Origin: Microbulbifer hydrolyticus
GTDB taxonomy: Bacteria > Pseudomonadota > Gammaproteobacteria > Pseudomonadales > Cellvibrionaceae
Reading direction: 5' to 3'
Assembly: GCF_009931115.1 (NCBI RefSeq)
Contig: NZ_CP047491.1
Span: 682,001-746,000 of the forward strand
Length of the DNA: 64,000 bases
Numbering within the stretch: position 1 is the first letter of the stretch; the number at the start of each line of letters is the position of its first letter. The position numbers and the translations under genes are program-made. The notes below the pieces were generated by a model that was not told the DNA's origin, did not search any database, and was given only the letters and a program-made list of their open reading frames with translations. Shown piece after piece: positions 33,310 to 42,588 of this stretch.

Positions 33310-35145
33310 TCAGTCGATCTCGCGTACCGCACCTTTGTCGGCGGCGGTAGCGAGCAGCGCGTAGGCCTTGAGTGCGCGGCTTACCTTGCGTGGTCGAACC
33401 TTGGCCGGCTTCCAGGCGTCTTGTCCTTTGTTGCTCATGGCTTCCCGGCGGCGGTGGAGTTCGGCTTCCGGGATATCCACTTCGATCAGGCGATTGGGGA
33501 TATCGATGCGTATCAGGTCACCGTCCTGTACCAGGCCGATATTACCGCCACCGGCCGCTTCCGGAGATACGTGCCCGATGGACAGGCCCGAGGTGCCGCC
33601 GGAGAAGCGACCGTCGGTGATCAGGGCGCAGTACTTGCCCAGCCCCTTGGATTTAAGGTAGCTGGTGGGGTAGAGCATTTCCTGCATGCCGGGGCCTCCC
33701 TTGGGGCCCTCGTAGCGCACGATCACCGCTTCCCCCTGCTTTACCTTGCCCTCGAGAATATGCGCTACCGCATCTTCCTGGCTCTCGACGATATGTGCGG
33801 GCCCTTCGAACTTCCACAGTTCCTCTTCAACACCGGAGGTCTTCACCACGCAGCCATCGACGGCCAGGTTGCCGAACAGCACCGCCAGCCCGCCCTCGGC
33901 GGAGTAGGCGTGTTCTACGGAACGAATACAGCCATATTCGCGGTCGCCATCCAGGTTGTTCCAGCGACACTCCTGGCTGAATGCCTGTTGGGTGGGGATG
34001 CCGGCGGGGCCGGCGCGGAAGAATTTGTGTACGTCCGGGTCGTCGGTGCGGCGGATGTCCCACTGTTCCAGGGCTTCCTTGAGCGAACTGCTGTGCACGG
34101 TCGGCAGGCTGGCGTCCAGCAGGCCGCCCGCTTCCAGCTCGCCCAGAATGGACATCACACCGCCTGCGCGGTGTACATCCTCGATATGATATTTCTGGGT
34201 GTTCGGCGCCACCTTGCACAGCTGCGGAATTTTGCGTGACAGGCGGTCGATATCGGCAAGGGTGAAGTCGATCTCCCCTTCCTGTGCGGCAGCGAGCAGG
34301 TGCAGGATGGTATTGGTGGAACCGCCCATAGCGATATCCAGCGCCATGGCATTGCTGAACGCGGCGCGGTTGGCGATGGTGCGCGGGAGTGCGGATTCAT
34401 CGTCCTGTTCGTAATAGCGCCTGGCGAGCGACACGATCTCGCGCCCGGCCCGCAGAAACAGCGCCTCGCGGTCTGCATGGGTGGCGAGCATGGTGCCGTT
34501 GCCCGGCAGTGACAGGCCCAGGGCCTCGGTGAGGCAGTTCATGGAGTTGGCGGTGAACATGCCGGAGCAGGAGCCGCAGGTGGGGCATGCTGAGCGCTCG
34601 TACTCGGCGACCTTTTCATCGGAAGCGTCATCTGTGGCCGCAATCACCATGGCATCGACAAGGTCCAGCTTGTGGTCCGCGAGCTTGGTCTTGCCTGCTT
34701 CCATCGGCCCGCCAGAGACGAAGATCACCGGGATATTCAGGCGCAGGGCAGCCATCAGCATTCCGGGGGTAATTTTGTCGCAGTTGGAGATGCACACCAG
34801 CGCATCCGCACAGTGCGCATTTACCATGTATTCCACTGAGTCGGCGATAATCTCACGGCTGGGCAGGCTGTAGAGCATACCGTCGTGGCCCATGGCGATA
34901 CCGTCATCCACCGCGATGGTGTTGAACTCCTTGGCTACGCCGCCAGCCTTTTCAATTTCCCGCGCCACCAGTTGCCCCATGTCTTTGAGGTGCACGTGCC
35001 CGGGCACGAACTGGGTAAAAGAGTTGGCGACGGCAATGATCGGCTTTTGAAAGTCGTCATCCTTCATGCCGGTGGCGCGCCAGAGTGCGCGGGCGCCGGC
35101 CATATTGCGGCCGGCGGTAGAAGTGCGGGAGCGGTATTGAGGCAT
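33310..35145 (-). CDS. ilvD: Dihydroxy-acid dehydratase
   Basis: Fe-S dehydratase of branched-chain amino acid synthesis, converting dihydroxy acids to 2-keto acids. 611 residues, the standard length for IlvD. The N-terminus [27 protein letters not shown] is typical, so ATG 35145 is taken although the frame is open further upstream. Cluster ligands lie in [12 protein letters not shown] and [19 protein letters not shown], and [12 protein letters not shown] and [20 protein letters not shown] are also conserved. It is monocistronic, with about 220 bp to argA upstream. The pathway's aminotransferase gene, ilvE, is elsewhere in the window at 53921. Confidence 0.97.
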   Translation of the reverse strand: MPQYRSRTSTAGRNMAGARALWRATGMKDDDFQKPIIAVANSFTQFVPGHVHLKDMGQLVAREIEKAGGVAKEFNTIAVDDGIAMGHDGMLYSLPSREIIADSVEYMVNAHCADALVCISNCDKITPGMLMAALRLNIPVIFVSGGPMEAGKTKLADHKLDLVDAMVIAATDDASDEKVAEYERSACPTCGSCSGMFTANSMNCLTEALGLSLPGNGTMLATHADREALFLRAGREIVSLARRYYEQDDESALPRTIANRAAFSNAMALDIAMGGSTNTILHLLAAAQEGEIDFTLADIDRLSRKIPQLCKVAPNTQKYHIEDVHRAGGVMSILGELEAGGLLDASLPTVHSSSLKEALEQWDIRRTDDPDVHKFFRAGPAGIPTQQAFSQECRWNNLDGDREYGCIRSVEHAYSAEGGLAVLFGNLAVDGCVVKTSGVEEELWKFEGPAHIVESQEDAVAHILEGKVKQGEAVIVRYEGPKGGPGMQEMLYPTSYLKSKGLGKYCALITDGRFSGGTSGLSIGHVSPEAAGGGNIGLVQDGDLIRIDIPNRLIEVDIPEAELHRRREAMSNKGQDAWKPAKVRPRKVSRALKAYALLATAADKGAVREID

Positions 35146-35368
35146 AGTATTTCTTACAAAAATGGCTCTTGGAGCGGTGCTCCGGAAAAAATCGGCAAGT
35201 GACAGAGTGCGGGCAACTGGAAAGCTCGACCCGTCACAGAGGTGGGGCAGCAAATAGCCCCGGCAGCGCGACAGATTACCAAAGTAGAAAGGATTTTGCG
35301 CGGTCGCGTGCCCGCGGGGGTTTCGCCGAAAGATCTGTCCGCTTGGGGCTACGGGATCCGCAAACTTT

Positions 35369-36679
35369 TTACGCCTTGAGCGCCTTACGCAAAACGCGAG
35401 AATTGCGCTGGATGTTGTACATCGACTGGCGGCTTGCGGGCAGGCTGGAAACGTCGACCTGCGCAAAGCCTCGCTCGATAAACCAGTGCTCGGTCTGTGT
35501 CGTCAGGACGTAGAGTTCTGAAAGCTCGAGCGCGCGGGCCTGGCGTTCCAGGTGCTGTAACAACTTGGCCCCGCGGCCGCCACCGCGAAACTCCGGGTGA
35601 ATCGCGACACAGGCAATCTCGGCGGCCACGGTGTCCCCCTGGTGGTCGAGAATCGGGTAGAGCGCCGCGCAGGCTACCGGCGTTCCATCAACTTCGACCA
35701 GAGTAAAGTGGTCAATTTCCGCTTCCAGCTTCTCGCGCGAGCGCCGCACCAGAATACCCTGCTTTTCCAGGGGACGGATCAAGCCAAGAATACCGCCCAC
35801 ATCATTAATCCGCGCGCGGCGAATCACCTCGTAGCTGTCGCGGTAGATCATAGTGCCGGCACCCTCACGACTGAACAGCTCCTGTAGCAGCGTGCCGTTG
35901 TCGGCGTAACTGAGCAGGTGTACCCGCTGGGTACCAGCGTTACAGGCGCTGATGGCGCTGTTCAGCGTCTCGCTGTCGAGTTGCTCTGCGACGTCCTCGG
36001 CCTGATGGATACTGAGGTCATGCACCGGCGTGCCTGCTACTTCCAGCTGTGGTGTATCCCGGTACAGGATCAGTTTCTCGGCGCGCAGGCATTTTGCAGC
36101 CTCTGTAGCCAGGTCCAGATAATTGAGGTTGAACAGCTCCCCGGTGAGAGAGGTGCCGATCGGGGACAGCAACACCAGGGCGTTTTCTTCCAGCGCACGC
36201 GTGATCGCGGGCACCTCCATCCGCCGCACCCGGCCGGTCCAGCGCATGTCCGTGCCATCGATGATGCCGACCGGCCGCGCTGACACGAAGTTACCCGAGA
36301 TCACCTTGAGCGCTGACCTGGCCATAGGCGAGTCCGGTAGCCCCTGGGAAAAGGCCGCCTCGATCTCAAAGCGCAGCTTGCCCATGGTCGCCTTGATGAC
36401 TTCCAGGGTGTCGCGATCAGTAATACGGGTATTGCCATGAAAACGGTTTTCAATACCGGCGCTTTCCAGCGCCCGGTTTACCTGCGCGCGTGCGCCGTGT
36501 ACCAGTACCAGGCGCACACCGAGGCTGATCAGTAGCGTCAGGTCGTGTACAAGGTTGCGAAAATTCTCGTGCTCCACGCCTTCGCCGGGAATCGCGACCA
36601 CCAGGGTTCGCCCGCGCAGGTCATTGATATAGGGCGCGGCGTTTCGGAACCAATTGAGGGTGGTGGTTTCGGTATTCAC
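35369..36679 (-). CDS. argA: Amino-acid N-acetyltransferase (N-acetylglutamate synthase)
   Basis: First enzyme of arginine synthesis, acetylating glutamate with acetyl-CoA. The 436-residue protein has an N-terminal amino-acid-kinase-fold domain (about 20-285), which in this family binds the arginine inhibitor, and a C-terminal GNAT domain (about 290-430) with [28 protein letters not shown] as the CoA-binding motif. The start [30 protein letters not shown] is typical. It follows argE after about 117 bp on the same strand, so the two arginine genes are probably co-expressed. Confidence 0.96.
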   Translation of the reverse strand: MNTETTTLNWFRNAAPYINDLRGRTLVVAIPGEGVEHENFRNLVHDLTLLISLGVRLVLVHGARAQVNRALESAGIENRFHGNTRITDRDTLEVIKATMGKLRFEIEAAFSQGLPDSPMARSALKVISGNFVSARPVGIIDGTDMRWTGRVRRMEVPAITRALEENALVLLSPIGTSLTGELFNLNYLDLATEAAKCLRAEKLILYRDTPQLEVAGTPVHDLSIHQAEDVAEQLDSETLNSAISACNAGTQRVHLLSYADNGTLLQELFSREGAGTMIYRDSYEVIRRARINDVGGILGLIRPLEKQGILVRRSREKLEAEIDHFTLVEVDGTPVACAALYPILDHQGDTVAAEIACVAIHPEFRGGGRGAKLLQHLERQARALELSELYVLTTQTEHWFIERGFAQVDVSSLPASRQSMYNIQRNSRVLRKALKA

Positions 36680-36796
36680 AATCTTTACTGTTCAGCAGGT
36701 AAGTTGGAGGTTGGCACAATATACCGTATTTTCTGCGGGTGTATTGTTTCTGCGTCAAGATGAGCGTTAGCCTGGTGCACAGGCTGCGATGCCCGG

Positions 36797-37951
36797 TTAC
36801 AAACAGAAATGCCCAATCATCCCTTTTAAAATATCCACCATCGGATCAATCCGGTCTAACCCGAGGTACTCATCCGGCTGATGCGCCTGGTCGATATCAC
36901 CGGGACCGAGGACTATCGTCTGCATTCCAAGTTTTTGTAGAAAAGGCGCCTCGGTGGCAAAAGCCACGCTCCCGGCACTGTGCCCGGTGAGCTTTTCCGC
37001 TGCTTTTACCAGCTCGGATTGTGCTGGCTCTTCGAATGCGTCCACGCCGCCGATCAGCGAGTCCATTTCAAGTTTTATTTTTTCCCCGCCGACTGCGTTG
37101 CTGAGGCGCTGATGCAGCTCTCCACGCAGTTCGTCCATGGGCATTCCCGGCAGCGGGCGCAGGTCGAACTGCAACTCTGTGTGGCCACAAATGCGGTTTG
37201 GGTTGTCGCCACCGTGGATACACCCGAGGTTGAGTGTTGGCACCTGAACCTCGAAGCCCGGATTCTGGTAGCGCTGCTGCCACTCGCCGCGCAGTTTCAG
37301 AATTTCACCCATCGCGGTGTGCATGGCTTCCAGCGCACTGGCCCCATAAGCGGGGTTGGAGGAATGGCCGGCCTGGCCGGTGATACGCAAGCGCTCCATC
37401 ATCATGCCTTTGTGCATGCGGATGGGCTTGAGCCCGGTGGGCTCGCCGATTACCGCATAGCGGGCTTTTGGTATGCCCGCCTTTACCAGCGCACGGGCGC
37501 CGGACATCGACGTCTCCTCGTCGGCGGTGGCGAGAATGATCAGCGGTTGCCTGAGTGGTTTGTCGGCGAAGGCCTTGGCTGCCTCGATGGCGAGCGGGAA
37601 AAAGCCTTTCATATCGGTACTGCCGAGACCGTAGAACCGATTGTCCCGCTCGCTCAGTTTGAACGGATCCGACTGCCAGCGATCGTCGTCGTAGGGTACG
37701 GTATCCGTGTGTCCCGCGAGCACCAGGCCACCGTCACCTCTGCCGAGCGTGGCAATCAGGTTGGCCTTGTTGGGCTTGCTCTCGATCGGCATGATCTCGG
37801 CCCGGAAACCGAGTGTGTCGAGCCATACCGCCAGCAGGTCGATCACACCGCGATTGCCCATATCGAGTTTTGGGTTGGTGGCGCTTACGCTTGGGCTGGC
37901 GACCAGCTGCTGCAGCTGGCTCTGCAGGGTAGGCAGAGTGCGGGTGCTCAT
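36797..37951 (-). CDS. argE: Acetylornithine deacetylase
   Basis: M20-family zinc hydrolase removing the acetyl group from N-acetylornithine. 384 residues. The metal site is visible as His81 and Asp83 in LAGHTDTVPYD, with the bridging Asp in GLGSTDMKGFF and the catalytic Glu pair in TADEETSMSGARAL. The GGDNPNRICGHTELQFDLRPLPGM segment matches ArgE rather than DapE. It lies next to argA, supporting the role. The start overlaps the stop of the EamA gene by 4 bp. Confidence 0.94.
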   Translation of the reverse strand: MSTRTLPTLQSQLQQLVASPSVSATNPKLDMGNRGVIDLLAVWLDTLGFRAEIMPIESKPNKANLIATLGRGDGGLVLAGHTDTVPYDDDRWQSDPFKLSERDNRFYGLGSTDMKGFFPLAIEAAKAFADKPLRQPLIILATADEETSMSGARALVKAGIPKARYAVIGEPTGLKPIRMHKGMMMERLRITGQAGHSSNPAYGASALEAMHTAMGEILKLRGEWQQRYQNPGFEVQVPTLNLGCIHGGDNPNRICGHTELQFDLRPLPGMPMDELRGELHQRLSNAVGGEKIKLEMDSLIGGVDAFEEPAQSELVKAAEKLTGHSAGSVAFATEAPFLQKLGMQTIVLGPGDIDQAHQPDEYLGLDRIDPMVDILKGMIGHFCL

Positions 37952-38844
37952 TGGGACGATCCTTGTATGTGTGAACTTCGGTGTTTGTTACGCCATTCAC
38001 TGATCGCAACGGCCGCTGCGATCAGCAAGCCGCCGACGATCAGCCTTGGCAGGTTTGCGTCACGATTCCAGATCAGCAGGTTAACCAGAAGGCCGGCCGG
38101 AATCAGCGCGTTGTTCATTGCGGCAAGCGTTGCAGGGGATACCTGTGTGGCACCTTTATTCCAGAGAAAATAGCCGAGGCCGGAGGCGACCGCGCCAAGC
38201 CAGAGTAGCACGGCCCACTGCACGCCACTCGTTGGATATTGTGGTGTACCGAGTATCAACCACGCGGCCACGGCAACAATACTCGCTCCGATAAAAAACC
38301 AGCCAAATGTTTCCCGGGGCGCCAGAGTCGCCCCCCGGGTGCGGGCAGATTGCATAAACTGCCTGTAAGCCACCTGGCCGGTCGCAAAGCACAGGTTGGC
38401 GCCCTGGACTACGAAAAAGCCCAACCAGTAATCCTCACTGAGGTCATCCCAGCGGATAACCGCAGCGCCGGCGACGGCAATTGCAGCGACGGACAGGTTC
38501 CAGAGCGAGTCTCCCAGGGTGAAACGCCGTGCCAGCAGGTTATAAATCAGGGCGATGTATACCGGGGTGAAAATCGTAAATAGCAGTACCTCGGGCACGC
38601 TGAGCAGCAGGAAGGACTGATAGTAAAACAGGTACATCATTCCCAGCTGAACGGCGCCGATCGTCATCAGGGTGATCGCTGTGCGCGGTGGAGTACGCCA
38701 GTTGAGAAGAGGCAGGAACACAACGGTTGCCAGCAATACCCGGGTGAGCACGGAAAAGTAGCTGTCGACCTGCCCGGCAAGGTACACGCCGATCAGGCTG
38801 AACGAGAAGGCCCACAATAGTGTGATGAGCAGGAGAAGAATCAT
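37948..38844 (-). CDS. EamA/DMT-family transporter
   Basis: 298-residue inner-membrane protein with about ten hydrophobic helices, formed from two EamA repeats (about 1-135 and 150-285). The N-terminus MILLLLITLLWAFSFSLIGVYLAG and the second-half start VQGANLCFATGQVAYRQFM are typical. Drug/metabolite transporters of this family export amino acids or other metabolites; the argE overlap hints at an arginine-related solute, but this is only positional. There is no clear Shine-Dalgarno sequence before ATG 38844, and the divergent gene starts only 18 bp away. Confidence 0.85.
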   Translation of the reverse strand: MILLLLITLLWAFSFSLIGVYLAGQVDSYFSVLTRVLLATVVFLPLLNWRTPPRTAITLMTIGAVQLGMMYLFYYQSFLLLSVPEVLLFTIFTPVYIALIYNLLARRFTLGDSLWNLSVAAIAVAGAAVIRWDDLSEDYWLGFFVVQGANLCFATGQVAYRQFMQSARTRGATLAPRETFGWFFIGASIVAVAAWLILGTPQYPTSGVQWAVLLWLGAVASGLGYFLWNKGATQVSPATLAAMNNALIPAGLLVNLLIWNRDANLPRLIVGGLLIAAAVAISEWRNKHRSSHIQGSSQ

Positions 38845-38862
38845 GAGTGCGACATTGTCCGG

Positions 38863-39333
38863 ATGAGTTTACGCATGGATTACAAGTCACTGGCGGCATT
38901 GGCGCAACTGTGTGAGCGCTTACACAAGGTGCGTGCGTTCAGCTTCAATGCCAGCAATGGCCCCGGTTCCAAAACCAACTGGCGTGGACACGCGCGGGGT
39001 GAGGTCGAAGTGACGACGGCGGGAGCGCATATCCTTTTTGCAGAGCAGGCAGAATTTACGGATGCGGAAGGCAACAAGGTGGCGCTGGAGAACCGCTACC
39101 GCTGGACCCGCTGTGTCGATTTTGTGCGGCTGGAGCATTTGCGGCGCGAGCAGCCGGTATTGTTGTTTAATCTGGTCCCCATCACCGAGCACGGGTTTCG
39201 CCACCAGTCGCCGCATTTGTGTGGCGAGGATACCTATACTGCGGACCTGATTCTGCACCCGGATGAAATTGAGCTGATCTGGCAGATTGTTGGGCCGCGG
39301 AAGAATGAAAAGCTTCATTACCATTACTGGTAG
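38863..39333 (+). CDS. DUF6314-like small protein
   Basis: 156 residues, no signal peptide or membrane segment. The pattern YRWTRCVDFVRLEHLRREQPVLLFNL followed by HLCGEDTYTADLIL and WQIVGPRKNEKLHYHYW resembles the DUF6314 family, small beta-rich proteins of unknown function that may bind a hydrophobic ligand. I am recalling this from family shape, so confidence in the name is moderate. ATG 38863 overlaps the stop of a seven-codon frame (38843-38865) that has a good AGGAGA before it; ATG 38875 is an alternative start. It is divergent from the EamA gene. Confidence 0.65.
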   Translation: MSLRMDYKSLAALAQLCERLHKVRAFSFNASNGPGSKTNWRGHARGEVEVTTAGAHILFAEQAEFTDAEGNKVALENRYRWTRCVDFVRLEHLRREQPVLLFNLVPITEHGFRHQSPHLCGEDTYTADLILHPDEIELIWQIVGPRKNEKLHYHYW

Positions 39334-39361
39334 TTCTTTGTGGTGCTCCGTAGAGAGTCTT

Positions 39362-39460
39362 GTGGCGGCGCCGCTACCGGGTGCAAACTTGTGAGACCTT
39401 CTAAAACATCCCTGTTTTAGAAGGTCTCACAAGTTTGCACCCGGTATCGTCGCCTTCTCG
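39362..39460. repeat. Palindromic dispersed element, copy A
   Basis: Left flank GTGGCGGCGCCGCT (39362-39375), then a perfect inverted repeat with 33 bp arms (39376-39408 and 39413-39445) around a TCCC loop, then right flank ATCGTCGCCTTCTCG (39446-39460). The arms begin and end ACCGGGTGCAAAC and GTTTGCACCCGGT. It lies between two convergent genes. The flanks recur at 50358-50484 and, in inverted and collapsed form, near 56015-56046. Confidence 0.93.
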
Positions 39461-39491
39461 TAGGCACTTTTACTTCATACAAACCTTCGAA

Positions 39492-40289
39492 TTAGAGCGT
39501 GATTTGCCCCCGCAAATAGGTCACCGCTTTCCCCCGCATAATCACCCTGTCTCCCTGCAATTCACAATCAAGCTCACCACCACGTGGTGAAATCTGCTTC
39601 GCCTTGAGCGCGGTCTTATCCAGCTTGTCCGCCCAAAACGGCATCAGGTAGGTATGGGCAGAGCCGGTTACCGGGTCTTCATCGATACCGATAGCGGGCG
39701 CGAAGAAGCGGCTGACAAAGTCGCAGTCGAAGCCCTCCCCGGGAGCGGTGCAGATTACGCCTTTGTAGGGAAGGCTGGCGACGGCACGCATATCGGGGGC
39801 GAGGTTAGCAATGACTTCCGCGGAGTCAAATGCCACCAGTAGCTGGTCATTGGAGCCAGCGACCTCCATTGCAGACCGCGGCTCGGCACCGAGCGCATCG
39901 GTGTATTCCTTGCCGAGGCCGACCGGTTGGATATTTTGTGCGGGGAAGTCCAGCGCCAGTTGCTCGCTGTTACGTCGTACGATCAGTTCACCGCTGCGAG
40001 TGAAGAAGTGGATTTCGTCGTCGATAAAGCCAAGCTCGGTCCATAGCAGGTGGGCGGTGACCAGGGTGGCGTGGCCGCACAGGGGGACTTCTTCACCAGG
40101 GGTGAACCAGCGCAGCTCGAAACCGTTGCCGGCAGGGACGGTGAACGCGGTTTCGGCGAGGTTGTTCTCCGCGGCGATCTGTTGCAACAAGCGGTCATCG
40201 AGCCAGCGGGTGAGCGGCACGTAGGCGGCAGGGTTACCTTTGAACAGTTCGGAAGTGAAGGCGTCAGCCTGGTAGATGGGCAGTTGCAC
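39492..40289 (-). CDS. PhzF-family isomerase/epimerase-like protein (first copy)
   Basis: 265 residues of the PhzF (phenazine biosynthesis-like) family, a diaminopimelate-epimerase fold. The catalytic Glu46 is in NNLAETAFTV, and family blocks GNPAAYVPL, RWFTPGEEVPLCGHATLVTAHLLW and SRFFAPAIGIDEDPVTGSAHTYL are all present. GTG 40289 follows AAGGAAACTCC and gives the normal MQLPIYQADAFT start. Most such proteins in non-phenazine producers have unknown substrates, and no phenazine genes are nearby. A second, distinct PhzF member lies at 44472. Confidence 0.92.
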   Translation of the reverse strand: MQLPIYQADAFTSELFKGNPAAYVPLTRWLDDRLLQQIAAENNLAETAFTVPAGNGFELRWFTPGEEVPLCGHATLVTAHLLWTELGFIDDEIHFFTRSGELIVRRNSEQLALDFPAQNIQPVGLGKEYTDALGAEPRSAMEVAGSNDQLLVAFDSAEVIANLAPDMRAVASLPYKGVICTAPGEGFDCDFVSRFFAPAIGIDEDPVTGSAHTYLMPFWADKLDKTALKAKQISPRGGELDCELQGDRVIMRGKAVTYLRGQITL

Positions 40290-40327
40290 GGGAGTTTCCT
40301 TCTCCAGTAAACGAAAAATGAACAATA

Positions 40328-40354
40328 AAAAAGGGAGCGATAAGCTCCCTTTTT
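40328..40354 (-). terminator. Rho-independent terminator after the Pit transporter gene
   Basis: Stem AAAAAGGGAGC / GCTCCCTTTTT with a GATAA loop. It lies about 65 bp after the stop of the pit gene on the minus strand and upstream of the PhzF start. Confidence 0.88.
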
Positions 40355-40418
40355 AACAGGTGACGGCGGCGGTTTCTATTACCTGCCGTTATCTACCAGT
40401 GGTTTTTACCATTCCCTG

Positions 40419-41696
40419 TTACCAACCAAACACACCCTTGAAGAAAAAGAAGAACAGGATGGCCAGGCCGGCGCCAGCGGGCAGGGTGACGATCCATGAG
40501 GCGGCGATGGTGGTGATCATGCGCAGGTTGAGTGCGCCGATACCGCGGGCCAGCCCCACACCCAGCACCGCGCCCACCAGTGTGTGGGTGGTGGAGACTG
40601 GCAGGCCGGTGCCGGACGCCAGTACCACAGTGGAGGCCGCACCCAGCTCGGCAGCAAAGCCCCGGCTCGGAGTCAGCTCGGTGATCTTCTTGCCGATGGT
40701 GGCCATTACCTTGAAGCCGTAAGTGGCGAGACCGACAACGATACCGGCACCACCGAGTAGCAGGATCCACCCCGGCATTGCGGCCTTGGCGGTTACCGTA
40801 CCCTGTTGCACCGTGTTGACCACCGCAGCCAGCGGGCCTACGGCATTGGCCACGTCGTTGGAGCCGTGCGCAAATGCCATGGCGCAGGCGGTGAAAACCA
40901 TAAGGATCGCGAACACCCGTTCAACATTCGCGAAACGATTGTATTTCTCGCGCTCCGGGTCGCGCTTGATACGCTTCAGCAGCATGATGCCGACCCCCAT
41001 GACGATCAGGCCCATGACCCCGGCGATGAGTGCGTCCTGCCAGAAGGAGAGGGTGATGTCGGCGTCTTTCAGTACATGTTTCAGGCCTTTGGTGAGCGTC
41101 ACCATGGAGATCATCCAGCCCACCGCGAACATGTAAACCGGGATATAGCGCTTGGCGTTGGCGAAGGGGTCTTCCGTGTTGAGGATCAGGCGCTGCACAC
41201 TCCTGAATAACATAAAGGAAATGGTGCCCGCGAGTACCGGCGATACCACCCAGCTGGCGACGATACTCGCGACTTTCCCCCAGGCCACCGCGTCCACGGA
41301 TATACCCACCGCCGAGAAGCCGACGATGGCGCCGACAATGGAGTGGGTGGTGGATACGGGCCAGCCCAGGATACTGGCGATCATCAGCCAGGTACCCGCC
41401 GCCAGCAGCGCGGAGAGCATGCCGTAGACCAGTAGTTCTGGTTTATCGTTGAACAGATCCGGAGAGATGATTCCCTTGCGGATGGTAGAGGTCACTTCGC
41501 CGCCGGCCAGGTAGGCGCCGGCAAACTCGAAGATCATGGCGATCACGATCGCCTGCTTGATGGTCAGTGCGCGCGAGCCCACCGAGGTACCCATGGCGTT
41601 GGCGACGTCGTTGGCGCCCACACCCCAGGCCATGAAGAATCCGAAAACACAGGCCAGGATCAGGAAGATGTGACCGTATTGAGCGATGATTTCCAC
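40419..41696 (-). CDS. Inorganic phosphate transporter (Pit family)
   Basis: 425-residue inner-membrane proton- or sodium-coupled phosphate transporter of the PiT family. The two family repeats are visible as FFMAWGVGANDVANAMGTSVGSRALT near the N-terminus and CAMAFAHGSNDVANAVGPLAAV in the second half, each ending in a GANDVANA-like motif. About ten helices are present. GTG 41696 follows GGGAGAG at good spacing. It lies 13 bp after a DUF47 gene, a standard pairing for low-affinity phosphate uptake. Confidence 0.94.
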   Translation of the reverse strand: MEIIAQYGHIFLILACVFGFFMAWGVGANDVANAMGTSVGSRALTIKQAIVIAMIFEFAGAYLAGGEVTSTIRKGIISPDLFNDKPELLVYGMLSALLAAGTWLMIASILGWPVSTTHSIVGAIVGFSAVGISVDAVAWGKVASIVASWVVSPVLAGTISFMLFRSVQRLILNTEDPFANAKRYIPVYMFAVGWMISMVTLTKGLKHVLKDADITLSFWQDALIAGVMGLIVMGVGIMLLKRIKRDPEREKYNRFANVERVFAILMVFTACAMAFAHGSNDVANAVGPLAAVVNTVQQGTVTAKAAMPGWILLLGGAGIVVGLATYGFKVMATIGKKITELTPSRGFAAELGAASTVVLASGTGLPVSTTHTLVGAVLGVGLARGIGALNLRMITTIAASWIVTLPAGAGLAILFFFFFKGVFGW

Positions 41697-41709
41697 GTTT
41701 TCTCTCCCT

Positions 41710-42387
41710 TTAGCGCGCCAGCAACAGCTGTAGTCGGTTGCCCACGGCGTGGGCCTCATCCGCCAGTACGCCAACCCACTCGATGACCCGGTAGAGGAAA
41801 ATCACGTCTACTGGCGGCAGGTCTTTTTCTAGTTTGAATAATGTGGCGCGTACTTCCACTTCAAGCTTGTCGGATTTGCGCTCAAGGTCATCCAGTTCCT
41901 CGGTCATGCGACGGGCGATATCCACTTCGCGTCCCGCAAAGCCGGACTCCAGCAGTTCGTCCAGCTCATTGATGGCGGTGAGCGCCTGCGCTGAGGTGGC
42001 CACGGCGCTCTCGACAAAGATCGCCATCATGCTGTGCATGGACGCGGGAATCTCCATCTGGCGACCGATCGCGAGGCCAGCGATATCCTGGGCGGTGTTG
42101 GCCACTTTGTCCTGGGCGTGCAGCAGCTCCAGCAGGTCGCTGCGGGAGACCGGCATAAACAGGCTGTCCGGCAGGTGCAGGCGCAGATCCTTCTTGATGT
42201 CGTCGGCGCGGTTTTCGCTGGCGGAGATGCGTTGCTGAACGGTTTTGGCAGTGCCGAAGTCACCTTTCATAAGGGCTTCGAAGAAGGGCACCAGATCCGC
42301 TGACGCTTCGTGGGCGGTCGCCATGTGCTCCTTGATCGGCTTGATCGGCGAGCGGCCGAACAGATTGGCGATATTGGACAGGGGCAT
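41710..42387 (-). CDS. DUF47 / PhoU-like phosphate transport partner (TIGR00153 family)
   Basis: 225-residue cytoplasmic helical protein of the DUF47 family. The family start MPLSNIANLFGRSPIKPIKEHM fixes ATG 42387. Conserved features are GDFGTAKTVQQRISASENRADDIKKDLRLHLPDSLFMPVSRSDLLELLHAQDKVANTAQDIAGL and the ending YRVIEWVGVLADEAHAVGNRLQLLLAR. It resembles PhoU and nearly always precedes a Pit transporter, whose activity it is thought to modulate. The upstream region is divergent from the GspE-like gene. Confidence 0.92.
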   Translation of the reverse strand: MPLSNIANLFGRSPIKPIKEHMATAHEASADLVPFFEALMKGDFGTAKTVQQRISASENRADDIKKDLRLHLPDSLFMPVSRSDLLELLHAQDKVANTAQDIAGLAIGRQMEIPASMHSMMAIFVESAVATSAQALTAINELDELLESGFAGREVDIARRMTEELDDLERKSDKLEVEVRATLFKLEKDLPPVDVIFLYRVIEWVGVLADEAHAVGNRLQLLLAR

Positions 42388-42588
42388 GGTCTGTTCCTTT
42401 TTTCCGGTCCTGAGAGAGGGGGTTATGGCCGCCGGGGCGGCCAAATTGGGCGGCATGGTACCCCAACCAGTGCGAAGGTCACAGTGACGGTTTGGTTTCG
42501 CCGCCAATCCGTTGATCTGGCGCACTGTTGCCGCTCGCCATAAAAGCTACAATGCGCCTTCATGATAAGCGTAGACGGGTAACAGGGT

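Noticed and set aside
35146..35368. Regulatory leader or attenuator before ilvD
   Set aside because: Only weak GC inverted repeats are seen, and no branched-chain-residue-rich leader peptide could be identified.
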